Assembly: GCF_013166575.1 (NCBI RefSeq)
Contig: NZ_JABKKE010000003.1
Coordinates: forward strand, 62,001-126,000
Direction of reading: 5' to 3'
Source of the DNA: Xylanibacter rodentium
GTDB taxonomy: Bacteria > Bacteroidota > Bacteroidia > Bacteroidales > Bacteroidaceae
DNA length: 64,000 bases
Shown: in pieces, positions 8,882 through 16,806 of the stretch
Numbering within the stretch: the stretch's first letter is position 1
Layout of the letters: each line of letters begins with the position of its first letter
Position numbers and translations under genes: made by a program
Notes under the pieces: generated by a model
Database searches by the model: none
What the model saw: only the letters and a program-made list of their open reading frames with translations
Told to the model about the DNA's origin: nothing

Positions 8882-9715
8882 TTATTTCCAACGTGCATTG
8901 ATTGTTTTTCCTTCGTTGCATACCAATATCTGACCATTCAGACAGTTGGATGCATCAGACAGCAAGAAGCAGGCCACTTCAGCAACCTCCTCCGGAAGAT
9001 AATAACGGTGAGTGATATTGCCATACCGCAAATCACCATCTGCATCACCACCGACCATATCAGATACTGTCACTCCCGGAGCTACGGCATTGATGCGATA
9101 CCCTTCTTTGACATAACGATAAGCCAAACCTTGAACCAGACTGTTCAAAGCGGCCTTTGTCAAACCATAAGGACGTTCATCGACTGTCATGCTTGTCTCG
9201 GAAGAAGTGAAGAGTATTTTCTTTGTTTCCTCCACTTTCTTGTCACGACATTTCTCAATGAATGCTTGGGTCAGGAAAAAAGCTCCTTTCAGATTGGTGT
9301 CTATTTGGGCATCAAACTGTTTGGAAGAAACGGAAAGGAATCCATCTTCGTGAAGCGATATTCCCGCGTTGTTGACAAGACAATTCACTCCGTTCAACAT
9401 TCTATCTGCTTTTTCCATAAAGGATTTAAATGCCTCCGTGTCCTGCACATCCAAGGTAATATATTGGCATCCTAACTCTGATGCACTTTTCCGCAAGGTC
9501 TGTTCGTTTCTTCCTACTATCAACACTTCAGCCCCTTCGGCTATAAATTTCTTTGCCATGGCAAAACCCAAGCCACGACCGCCACCAGTGATTACTATTT
9601 TCTTTCCTTTCAACTGGTTGTTGGGAGCAAGATAATGGATATGGGCATAAATAGGCTTTGTCTCACCATGAATTATAAATGATATAATATGTTTAATCTT
9701 TGATTTTATATTCAT
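8882..9715 (-). CDS. Short-chain dehydrogenase/reductase (SDR)
   Basis: A 277-aa classical SDR. The NAD(P)-binding motif TGGGRGLG lies at about residues 42-49, LVNNAGIS near 110, and the catalytic Tyr-Lys pair in ERPYGLTKAAL near 180, preceded by SSETSMT for the catalytic Ser. About 35 extra N-terminal residues precede the Rossmann fold. It is sandwiched between flippase and acyltransferase genes, directly abutting the latter. It probably reduces a keto-sugar or the product of the nearby ThDP enzyme; that partnership is inferred from position only. Confidence 0.85.
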   Translation of the reverse strand: MNIKSKIKHIISFIIHGETKPIYAHIHYLAPNNQLKGKKIVITGGGRGLGFAMAKKFIAEGAEVLIVGRNEQTLRKSASELGCQYITLDVQDTEAFKSFMEKADRMLNGVNCLVNNAGISLHEDGFLSVSSKQFDAQIDTNLKGAFFLTQAFIEKCRDKKVEETKKILFTSSETSMTVDERPYGLTKAALNSLVQGLAYRYVKEGYRINAVAPGVTVSDMVGGDADGDLRYGNITHRYYLPEEVAEVACFLLSDASNCLNGQILVCNEGKTINARWK

Positions 9716-9733
9716 TTTACTTTTTATTCATTA

Positions 9734-11251
9734 TTATATTTTAGAAAATATTCTATCTTTTAAAAACCTGCGTTCGTCATTGTCCAAACCAACTAAATAA
9801 ATAACACTAACAGATGAAATTAAACTTGCAAGTACAACAATGCCCAAACGAATAATGCTTTCTGACATCCCCCAAAATATAATAATCGGAACTACAGCAG
9901 AAAACAAACCTACAACATGTGTCTTCAACACAACTCCACCAAGATACATAGCCGCAGGTATCCCCGTCATGGAATGTACCAAATGATAACGTACATATAT
10001 AAGGCCCCAATAAACAATAACAAATATATAATATGAAAAAACAGCAGGAGCACCTAACTTAAAGGCTATCCATGTCAACGGAAACGGTACACATCCAAAG
10101 ACGGTAATCCAAAACTGATAATGCATAATATTTCCATGTGCCATTTGCAAAGTTACAAGCGTATTTCCTAAAAGAGTAGAAAATGTCGACAATATTGTCC
10201 ACACCATAAAGACATCCGCTTGCTCCGGAGGTGTACCTAACCACAATCGTAAAATCTGATGAGACTCTATCATAACAGGTAAAGCAAGTACAAACATAAT
10301 GTAAAAAGAGAAACGGCATCCTCTACATGCAAGTTTAAATGCTGTCTCTTTATCTCCAACTGCATAAGACTTGGTTATTTGTGGGTTTAGCGCAATCATA
10401 AAATTATTCACAAAATTCTGAATAATCCCATTTACTTGAACTGCAACACCTCTCGCCGCATTGACTACTACACCAAAGAAAAGGTTCATAAGCATATTTA
10501 TACCTTGGGTATTTAATATCCATGAAGCCTGTGCAAACAAATTCCAACCTGCAAACCCCCACATTTCCTTAAACAGACTCTTATTAAAACGAAATTTAAA
10601 AGACGTTTCTTCAAACTTTTTAAAACAATACACCCAATAAATCAATGTTGTCATAACAGATACACAAACACCCGCAATGGCATAAGTGACAAGCTTATCT
10701 ATTGGAGATATGTAAAGAACATAGCATATTACAAGTTTTAATATAGCGTCAAAAATAGTCATATAAGCAAACGCTGACATTTTCTCATGAGCAATAATAG
10801 CAGAATTGAATGGTACGCTCATTAAAGAAATAAATGTTGTAAGAGTTGCACAATGAAGACACCAATGGGTGGCAAATTCTCTTCCTTGTGGTATCTGCAT
10901 TTTTGTATTCACAAACCACATTCCAAAACTCTCAATAAGTACAACAATAAGCAAACTCATAAAAAGCTGCACAGAAATAGATGTTGAAAATACCTGTTTT
11001 AGCCTTATAATATCACCTTTTCCTAATTCTACAGTTATAAATCTACTAATTGCATTACTCATCGAACTGGTTATAATGCCAAACATTGAAAGGAAACCTG
11101 CTATAACATTATTTATTCCATAGTTTTCAACTCCAAGCGCCTGTAAAACTACTCTTGAAGTAAAAAGCCCAATAAACATTAGTACTATCATGCGTAAATA
11201 AAGCATAATAGTATTACGAACTATACGCTTATTATCCGTTATTTGAGACAT
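9734..11251 (-). CDS. Polysaccharide flippase, Wzx-like (MATE/MOP superfamily)
   Basis: A 505-aa integral membrane protein with about twelve to fourteen hydrophobic helices and the opening NKRIVRNTIMLYLRMIVLMF, common in Bacteroidales polysaccharide transporters. It should move lipid-linked repeat units across the inner membrane to the Wzy-like polymerase. It is the second gene of the leftward operon, 39 bases after the antiterminator gene. A paralogue of the same subfamily serves the plus-strand locus (24918-26444). Confidence 0.85.
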   Translation of the reverse strand: MSQITDNKRIVRNTIMLYLRMIVLMFIGLFTSRVVLQALGVENYGINNVIAGFLSMFGIITSSMSNAISRFITVELGKGDIIRLKQVFSTSISVQLFMSLLIVVLIESFGMWFVNTKMQIPQGREFATHWCLHCATLTTFISLMSVPFNSAIIAHEKMSAFAYMTIFDAILKLVICYVLYISPIDKLVTYAIAGVCVSVMTTLIYWVYCFKKFEETSFKFRFNKSLFKEMWGFAGWNLFAQASWILNTQGINMLMNLFFGVVVNAARGVAVQVNGIIQNFVNNFMIALNPQITKSYAVGDKETAFKLACRGCRFSFYIMFVLALPVMIESHQILRLWLGTPPEQADVFMVWTILSTFSTLLGNTLVTLQMAHGNIMHYQFWITVFGCVPFPLTWIAFKLGAPAVFSYYIFVIVYWGLIYVRYHLVHSMTGIPAAMYLGGVVLKTHVVGLFSAVVPIIIFWGMSESIIRLGIVVLASLISSVSVIYLVGLDNDERRFLKDRIFSKI

Positions 11252-11290
11252 AATAATGTAAGCATCTTATATATAAATATAAAAAAACAA

Positions 11291-13021
11291 TCATCTTCCC
11301 CCCTCCACATTATGCAAAAACACAAAGCGCTGTACAAGATGGCGCCATTCAAGGAAGCGCTGGCGTTGCCACAGCTCTATTGCGGCAGGGATGCAGTCAC
11401 GGACGAGGCGGCACACGGGATAAAGGCTGCGAAGCAATGACACTGGCAGGCGGTATCCGGAAGCAGGCAATTTGTCGTATCGTGCAACGACATCGTCAAG
11501 CGTAAACCCATGGACGGCAGTGGCAAAGCCGCAAAGACAGGGCGAGATATGGGTGATGTTGCCATGAGTAAGCAGACGGACTGTCTCGTTATAACCTTTA
11601 TCGGCCAAGTCTTCAAGAAACCCTGCACGCTCCTCTTCCGTCAGTCCCACATAACGGTGGATAAAGCCTCCCCAATTTACCATTGCCTCGATGCCGGAAC
11701 CGTCGGTATCCGGTTTAAGGGATATGTGGGCATAATAAACACAGTTACGGTCCGATGATTCGGGACGTCCGGTTTTGGATTTCATCCCACGTTTTCCTGT
11801 CATGGCAGAGTTGAGACAGGTTTCACCATGCCCATTTGGCTTGACGAAAACATGCTTAAGATTCACACGCAATATCAGTTCGGTAAAATCACTGTGCTGG
11901 AGCAATACAAAGTTTCCGCCTTCGGGTACGTGCACGCCGGAAGTGGGAGTGAGAAACGGACGGAGCGGCATGTCGGGAACAAGATCTTCCAGTGCCCGCG
12001 CCACACTGTTGTCCGCACTGTTGAAAAACCGCTTGAGCGACTCCAATGCCCCTCTCTCCGCATCACTCATCTGCTCGATATACACGGCCTGCCTTGCAAT
12101 CTCCATACTGTCAGCTTCATCAGATTCCATCACCCGTTTTCCCGCCATGGCAGATTTGATACATGTTCCGCTATGCTCATTTGGCTTTACGGAAACGCTC
12201 TTCCGAGCCTTAGCCACTTGCAGAAGGAGAGTCTGACATTCGTCTATCGAAGATACCTTATTGTAATGGTAGAGAATGTTCCGTAAAACAGCAGGTGCCG
12301 TATCGACAAAACCGGCTGCTTGGAGCCTGCCTGTAAGAAAATCGATATATCTCCAGGTATTGGGTATCTGCGCCTTTTTTCCTTTCCCCGATTCTCTGAC
12401 GACAATATAACTGAAACGCCGTATGCCGGAAAGGCTTACACACATGTTGCCCAAACGAAAGAAAAGATGGCGGTCTTTCACACCGTGCGACTTCAGCTGC
12501 CTGATGACACCGGTGAAGCCGGCAAACGGTCCGTCGACAATCATGACTGTATCATTCTCGGAGACAAGATGATTGTACGACTCACCGACAATCCTGACGT
12601 CTTCGACATTGGCGGCACGCTGCTCTATACAGACTTTGTAACGATATATGTCTTCATCCGGAATACTTGACTTTTCAAGAATCGAGTCAAGACTTTGCGG
12701 CTCTGTGGAATACGTGAAGAGATGGGCATTGCCATATACCTGCCGGTGTCTGCCGGCAATGGTGCGATCGGTTTCGTCAGGTTTAAGGAAATAACCTCTC
12801 GTTGTAAGATGGGCCTTGAGCTTGTTCCGGTCGCAGGCATATACAAACAAGATACCGTTGATGGCCGGTCTGAAACGGATGGGTTTGCTGTCTTCCATGC
12901 CGATTTCTTTCAATTCCTGACGCACGACGGGAAAATAAATCTCCCCTATCCCATCAAGTCTGAGCAAGTCGTCTATAGCCCCTTGCTCTTTATAGAAATC
13001 GGTCTTGACGATATACCACAT
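11291..13021 (-). CDS. UpxY-like NusG-family antiterminator with long C-terminal extension
   Basis: The N-terminal about 100 residues (WYIVKTDFYKEQGAIDDLL, EIYFPVVR) match the NGN domain of NusG paralogues, and a KOW-type segment follows (ENDTVMIVDGPFAGFTGVIR, about 155-175). Bacteroides UpxY proteins bind RNA polymerase on the leader of their own capsule operon and prevent premature termination; they are usually about 170-200 aa. This protein has 576 aa, so some 380 residues follow the KOW region with no family I recognise. The extension holds two near-identical segments (about residues 275-297 and 391-413) encoded by a 62-bp DNA repeat. It is the first gene downstream of the invertible promoter, as expected for UpxY. 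Confidence 0.8.
   Translation of the reverse strand: MWYIVKTDFYKEQGAIDDLLRLDGIGEIYFPVVRQELKEIGMEDSKPIRFRPAINGILFVYACDRNKLKAHLTTRGYFLKPDETDRTIAGRHRQVYGNAHLFTYSTEPQSLDSILEKSSIPDEDIYRYKVCIEQRAANVEDVRIVGESYNHLVSENDTVMIVDGPFAGFTGVIRQLKSHGVKDRHLFFRLGNMCVSLSGIRRFSYIVVRESGKGKKAQIPNTWRYIDFLTGRLQAAGFVDTAPAVLRNILYHYNKVSSIDECQTLLLQVAKARKSVSVKPNEHSGTCIKSAMAGKRVMESDEADSMEIARQAVYIEQMSDAERGALESLKRFFNSADNSVARALEDLVPDMPLRPFLTPTSGVHVPEGGNFVLLQHSDFTELILRVNLKHVFVKPNGHGETCLNSAMTGKRGMKSKTGRPESSDRNCVYYAHISLKPDTDGSGIEAMVNWGGFIHRYVGLTEEERAGFLEDLADKGYNETVRLLTHGNITHISPCLCGFATAVHGFTLDDVVARYDKLPASGYRLPVSLLRSLYPVCRLVRDCIPAAIELWQRQRFLEWRHLVQRFVFLHNVEGGR
11790..11851. repeat. 62-bp repeat copy A inside the antiterminator gene
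   Basis: Aligns without gaps to copy B at 12135-12196 with 51 of 62 bases identical (counted by eye). Both copies are read in the same frame, giving FVKPNGHGETCLNSAMTGKR here. It looks like a short mobile repeat inserted in a coding sequence without breaking it. Confidence 0.75.
12135..12196. repeat. 62-bp repeat copy B inside the antiterminator gene
   Basis: Partner of copy A, about 82% identical, same orientation and reading frame. It encodes SVKPNEHSGTCIKSAMAGKR. The two copies lie 345 bases (115 codons) apart. Confidence 0.75.
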
Positions 13022-13242
13022 AAATACATTCCTCTACCTCCCTCGAAAAGCGGACAGCCTCTCAGGTCTTTTGATTGTGATATTACTCACAGTACTGAAA
13101 ATCAATAGATTATCTTCCACTAATCGTCAATACTTTTATGTTCTGCAACGGTTCCCATATATAACGGAAAGACCATACCAAAACATTCATCATTCTGCGA
13201 CATCATTATCAGAATATATTTAACATATCATACACCCTTATA

Positions 13243-13273
13243 TGTGTAACTCTTAAATAGAGTAGATATGAAT
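13243..13273 (+). repeat. Left inverted repeat of invertible promoter (31 bp)
   Basis: Perfect reverse complement of 13469-13499; the core reads GTGTAACTCTTAAATAGAG. It lies between the promoter and the antiterminator gene. It is the likely crossover site for the neighbouring tyrosine recombinase. Confidence 0.93.
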
Positions 13274-13468
13274 TGTATTCACTATCACTTTAATGTTTTG
13301 CAAAGATAAACAAAAAACTGAAAATAAACCAATTGCAAGTTCTTATTTTTGGTTTTGTCGCAATCTTTTCTAATTATACAATTCTACAAAACATTTGACT
13401 TAATCCGGAAATACAGAAAAATTTTAGATCCATCAAACTCTAATATGCTGATAATCAGATTGTTTATG
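13274..13468. promoter_or_regulatory. Invertible promoter segment (phase switch)
   Basis: A 195-bp AT-rich segment without genes, enclosed by 31-bp perfect inverted repeats and directly beside a tyrosine recombinase gene. This matches the invertible capsule promoters of Bacteroides. The single good promoter seen inside (13301-13332) points left, towards the antiterminator, so the sequenced molecule is in the ON orientation. Inversion would point it at the 3' end of the recombinase gene and silence the locus. Confidence 0.88.
13301..13332 (-). promoter_or_regulatory. Promoter of the leftward polysaccharide locus
   Basis: On the minus strand: TTGG, 20-base spacer, TATCTTTG (plus strand 13301-13308). 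This fits the Bacteroidetes primary sigma consensus TTTG-N19/20-TAnnTTTG with a slightly imperfect -33. The transcript would carry a leader of about 270 bases before the antiterminator start at 13021; that leader includes the left inverted repeat. Confidence 0.8.
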
Positions 13469-13499
13469 ATTCATATCTACTCTATTTAAGAGTTACACA
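13469..13499 (-). repeat. Right inverted repeat of invertible promoter (31 bp)
   Basis: Perfect reverse complement of 13243-13273. It ends 16 bases from the stop codon of the recombinase gene. Confidence 0.93.
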
Positions 13500-13515
13500 G
13501 ATTTGCATTACAGAA

Positions 13516-14487
13516 TTACCCGTTATTTTTCTTTTCATACAAAGAGCGTATCACCACATCCGTGGCCCTGTCCACATCTGACGTATCGATGGTGGAAAGA
13601 TATATATAGGTAGTTTTTTCTGACTCATGCCCCATGCAACGGCTTATTGTGGATACCGGTATATCGGATGCCTTTGCGGCAGTGGCCCATGAATGTCGGG
13701 CGACATACATTGTAAGATTGGTGGATATGCCAAGCATTCGGGCCAGCCGCTGCAGACGTCGGTTGATGCACTGCGTGGCTGTGATATACTGCCTGTGTGC
13801 CAAACGGGTGTCCTCGGCAGTAACTATAGGCAAAAGATAGTTTGTCGAGCGGCTGGCATAACGGCTGACTATCTCTTCCATCTCCCGGTTCCATTTCACA
13901 ACGACCAGCCGTCCTGTCTTCTTTCTGCGATATGAAAGCATGTCGTCTTGCAGATTGCATGGTCTGAGATAAGCCATGTCGACAAACGACATGCCGCGTG
14001 TGCAGAAAGAGAACATGAACATATCCCTTGCATAGGCTATTTGCGGATAAAGAGTGAGATCGGCATCACGTATACGTCTGATCACCGAAATAGGCAAAGC
14101 ACGCTTCACCGTAAGGTCAACGCCGGTATAGACACGCCTGAAAGGATTGGCGCCATGACCTACCAGACCGTCGTCTGCAGCACGGTTGTAGATGGCCTGA
14201 AGATTGCGGAGATAATAGGAAGTGGTGTTGCGTGACTTGCCCGACTCCCGCAGCCACGTCTCGTATGCGCTCATCAGATTGGCATCGAACCGGCTGAAAG
14301 ACACTTCCACATCGCCGTTAAAACGAATAAAACTGCGCAATGACGAGGCATATTTCACAGCCACAGGCTTGCCCGCAGCCATAAGCCGCTCTATGACATA
14401 TCTTGCATAAGATATATATCCACCCGGCTTATAATACTCACTGTCCCGAACTGAGGACTTACGAAACTTAGTCTTAACTGTTGCCAT
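13516..14487 (-). CDS. Tyrosine site-specific recombinase, probable promoter invertase
   Basis: A 323-aa phage-integrase family protein. The N-terminal SAM-like core-binding domain spans about residues 20-105. The catalytic domain has Arg in FCTRGMSF (R164), Lys near 190 (YRRKKTGR), the ARHSW box (R264, H265), His in MGHE (H287) and the nucleophile Tyr in TTYIYLST (Y296). I chose ATG 14487 (MATVKTKFRK) because the upstream TTG at 14520 lies in a palindromic repeat element. Bacteroides has such recombinases linked to invertible capsule promoters; the inverted repeats 16 bases downstream of this gene are the obvious substrate. A wider role elsewhere in the genome is possible. Confidence 0.9.
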   Translation of the reverse strand: MATVKTKFRKSSVRDSEYYKPGGYISYARYVIERLMAAGKPVAVKYASSLRSFIRFNGDVEVSFSRFDANLMSAYETWLRESGKSRNTTSYYLRNLQAIYNRAADDGLVGHGANPFRRVYTGVDLTVKRALPISVIRRIRDADLTLYPQIAYARDMFMFSFCTRGMSFVDMAYLRPCNLQDDMLSYRRKKTGRLVVVKWNREMEEIVSRYASRSTNYLLPIVTAEDTRLAHRQYITATQCINRRLQRLARMLGISTNLTMYVARHSWATAAKASDIPVSTISRCMGHESEKTTYIYLSTIDTSDVDRATDVVIRSLYEKKNNG

Positions 14488-14500
14488 ATATTTATTGTAT

Positions 14501-14861
14501 TTAAGTAAGTTAGTCAACAAAATTAAACTATATCATCCTCCGGACAAAACATTCCCTAATAGAACGCGCCCCAACGGGGCAACAAGCACATAGCCCAGGG
14601 CAGAGCGCAGCGGCACCCCGGGAATCGACATCGACAATCCCCGCGCCCGGCAAGGGCAAAAGCATAAAAACATATGGGATATGTAAAATGTAATTATCTG
14701 ATAATTAATGCTTTTGCCATTGCAGGGCGAATAGGATAATAGAACATGACACCCAGGGTGCCGCTGCGCTCTACCCCGGGCTATGTGCTTGCTGCCTTTT
14801 CAAGGCGCATCCATCCTATATCTGGACGATTATATAATTTAATTTTGTTGACCAACTTAAG
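14501..14861. repeat. Long imperfect palindromic repeat element, copy 1
   Basis: The two halves are reverse complements with scattered mismatches. The outer ends are TTAGTCAACAAAATTAAACT-like (left) and AATTTAATTTTGTTGACCAA (right). The inner arms carry AGCACATAGCCC and GGCTATGTGCTTGC, and the centre carries GGCAAAAGCAT and ATGCTTTTGCC. No protein is supported. It abuts the recombinase gene and covers its promoter region. Related copies follow at 15297-15395 and 15422-15729. Confidence 0.8.
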
Positions 14862-15296
14862 TGAGCAAAATTAGTCTATATTTCTGAACGTAGAGAAACA
14901 AATGATGTCCGTTTTATTCTGAAAAAAACTCATTTTATTTTTCTCGAAATAGAAAAGCCGGGAGGCCTTCTCTGCTTTCTTGACACACATTTTTTGCATG
15001 GTTTTCTTCCCGGGAGGGCCTCCCGACACTCCCGTTAGGGCCGTTTCGCAGTCTGGCGGGGCCCTTATCGCAATGCAACAACGGCCTTATTGCAAGGCGA
15101 AAAGACCCTCTCTGCTTTCTTGACAAAACCTTATTGTCATAACACACTGATAATCAGTGCTTCCCATTTAAACAGAAATGAGCCGTTTTCGGGACCATGG
15201 CCGGAAATTGTGGTTCAGATGTCGCTTAACATATGTTAAAGTAATGATTATTCGGAATGGAATCCCGTTTAAGCAAGGCGTCAATTATCATACGGA
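14862..15296. other. Gene-poor stretch with short GC-rich repeats
   Basis: No convincing gene. A phrase CTCTGCTTTCTTGACA occurs twice (about 14964 and 15109), and the GC-rich section around 15018-15100 contrasts with AT-rich flanks. It looks like interspersed-repeat debris. A 70-codon minus-strand frame (14935-15147) has repeat-like composition and is not called. Confidence 0.5.
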
Positions 15297-15395
15297 CATA
15301 GGATGGATGCACCTTGAAAAGGCAGCAAGCACATAGCCCGGGGCAGAGCGAAGCGACACCCCTGGAACAACACGATTGTACGCACTCGCCCTAAA
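15297..15395. repeat. Palindromic repeat, partial copy 2 (one arm)
   Basis: Carries the arm sequence (GGATGGATGCACCTTG, then AGCACATAGCCC, then GCAGAGCGAAGCG) found in copies 1 and 3. It is cut off at 15396, exactly where the MITE-like terminal repeat starts, which suggests later insertion. Confidence 0.7.
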
Positions 15396-15785
15396 AGGTA
15401 GGGTGTCCAAAACTTGTCGCTGGATATAGGATGGATGCGCCTTGGAAAGGCAACGAGCACATAGCCCGGGGCAAAGCGTAGCGGCACCCCGGGAACAACA
15501 CGATCGCATCCATTCGCCCTGAAAGGGCAAAAGCATTAATTATCAGACAATTACATTTTCATATTCGATATGTTTTTATGCTTTTGCCCTTGCAGGGCGC
15601 GGGGATTGTCGATGTATTATTCCCGGGGTGCCGCTTCGCTCTGCCCCGAGCTATGTGCTCGTTGCCTTTTCAAGGCGCATCCATCCTATATCCGAGTGAT
15701 TATGTAGTTTGATTCTGTTGACTAACTTAATATATTTATTTGACTATGATTTCAGAATGAGCGACAAGTTTTGGACACCCTACCT
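15396..15785. mobile_element. MITE-like element with 26-bp perfect terminal inverted repeats
   Basis: The 26 bases at 15396-15421 (core GGTAGGGTGTCCAAAACTTG) are the exact reverse complement of 15760-15785. The 390-bp interval holds no gene, only palindromic repeat copy 3. The size and ends suit a non-autonomous transposable element. No clear target duplication is visible; GCCCT flanks both outer ends in inverted orientation. Confidence 0.7.
15422..15729. repeat. Palindromic repeat copy 3, nested inside the MITE-like element
   Basis: Same arms as copy 1 around a centre with GGCAAAAGCAT and ATGCTTTTGCCC. It keeps the right outer end (GATTCTGTTGACTAACTTA) but lacks the left one. Confidence 0.75.
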
Positions 15786-15867
15786 TAGAGGGCAAGACTG
15801 TTGCTGTCACTTCCTTCGTCATCTGATTGCAACAGACTTGCCCAAACGGGGCTTACTGTGCCGTGTT

Positions 15868-16297
15868 TTATAACGCCAGATGAAGTATTGGATATGGTCT
15901 GCCGGAATCGTCAGTCTCATCTCTGCCTATAATTCTGAATCCCTTTGAACGGTAAAACGCAAATGCAGATGGATTTTGCTCGTTCACATCAACCTTGCTT
16001 ACCCCCTTTGTTTTGGAGAAACCAATCAGAACTGAGCCATAACCACATCCACGAACGCAATCGTCTATGAACAACATTTCAATTTTGTCATCACACAATC
16101 CGATGAAACCTGCGATAGAATCATCTATTGTCAGCGCATATAGATCAACATTCGGAAAATAATCAAGTATCAAAGCTGTTTTTATCGCTTGAATGACAGT
16201 TCCATCCAAAAAAATCATGGGTCGCCCTCACCGAACGCTCCCATATACCGACAAGCGCAGGATAATCATTCTTATTACATCTTACAATCTGCTTCAT
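15868..16297 (-). pseudogene. GNAT-family N-acetyltransferase, frameshifted at a T7 run
   Basis: Restored, the protein begins MKQIVRCNKNDYPALVGIW (ATG 16297), continues ERSVRATHDF and joins LDGTVIQAIKTAL. The ATHDFL segment and the later RGCGYGSVLI (acetyl-CoA loop R/Q-x-x-G-x-G/A) with SAFAFYRSKGF mark a small GNAT acetyltransferase of about 143 aa. A run of 7 T (plus strand A7, 16208-16214) has one base too many, so the 5' third is out of frame; the 3' part remains open as 116 codons from 16218. It could be a dead gene, a slippage-prone gene or a read error. The substrate is unknown. Confidence 0.75.
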
Positions 16298-16534
16298 AAT
16301 GCAAAATTAGCGATTTTAGATGAGATTTCATGCCGATTATGTGGCAGTATGTTTTCACCGTTCCGTAGTCGTGGCTCCTGTTATTGTCTAATCAACAACG
16401 ATTTTTAACTTGCTTAACATTGGGAAACGTGTGGCGACGGGGATATTCTTTAGCCTTTTGCCTGAAAAATCTCCAGACCTCCCGTTGTCAGCTTGTATTT
16501 TTAAGCCAAAGGGCGAACATCCCCTCTGTGTGTC
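16298..16534. other. Short intergenic stretch without a recognised gene
   Basis: No supported gene. A TAATTTTG box on the minus strand (16302-16309) lies just upstream of the GNAT start. The stretch around 16400-16530 is more GC-rich than its neighbours and may be a remnant of a mobile element; that is a guess. Confidence 0.35.
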
Positions 16535-16550
16535 TCACGCCTTGCAGGTG

Positions 16551-16805
16551 TCAAGCAAGCGAAAACCGATGGTGATATACAAATAAAAAAATGTCGCAAC
16601 GATGAAAACAAACAGCCACATAAAAAGTCTCTATCTGTTTTGATATAGTAGATACAAGTGCATCCAGTTGCTCAATCTTCTCCCTGACAGTCGCAAGTGT
16701 GGAGATATGCGCTTCAATCTTTTGAAGCCTACCATGTCCATCATATATACCTCGACCAAGTCGTTTGTCGAGTATCTCTTCTACTTGTTCTGTTATTGTC
16801 TGCAT
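16551..16805 (-). CDS. Small coiled-coil protein, probably C-terminal membrane anchor lost by frameshift
   Basis: Unrecognised 84-aa protein. Residues about 1-60 are helical and heptad-like (VEEILDKRLG, IEAHISTLATVREKIEQLDA). After KQIET the present frame gives an odd Cys/His-rich tail, but the adjacent frame reads MWLFVFIVATFFYLYITIGF, a clean transmembrane helix ending RLLDTCKA at 16535. Four T instead of five at the ACTTTTTATG site would join them (16535-16805, about 89 aa). It starts one base after the end of the 169-aa gene, so it is the last gene of a leftward cluster. Confidence 0.65.
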   Translation of the reverse strand: MQTITEQVEEILDKRLGRGIYDGHGRLQKIEAHISTLATVREKIEQLDALVSTISKQIETFYVAVCFHRCDIFLFVYHHRFSLA

Positions 16806-16806
16806 T

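Noticed and set aside
14488..14520. TTG start at 14520 for the tyrosine recombinase
   Set aside because: It lies in the end of a palindromic repeat, and the ATG at 14487 begins the conserved protein.
14935..15147. Minus-strand 70-codon frame in the repeat region
   Set aside because: Composition follows GC-rich repeat DNA, with no start signal or family; treated as repeat debris.
15281..15536. Minus-strand frames rich in Arg, Pro and Cys across the palindromic repeats
   Set aside because: They are generated by the repeat arms themselves and recur in each copy; not evidence of protein coding.
16398..16586. Plus-strand 63-codon frame as a gene
   Set aside because: It overlaps the restored 3' end of the coiled-coil gene on the other strand and shows no family or promoter.
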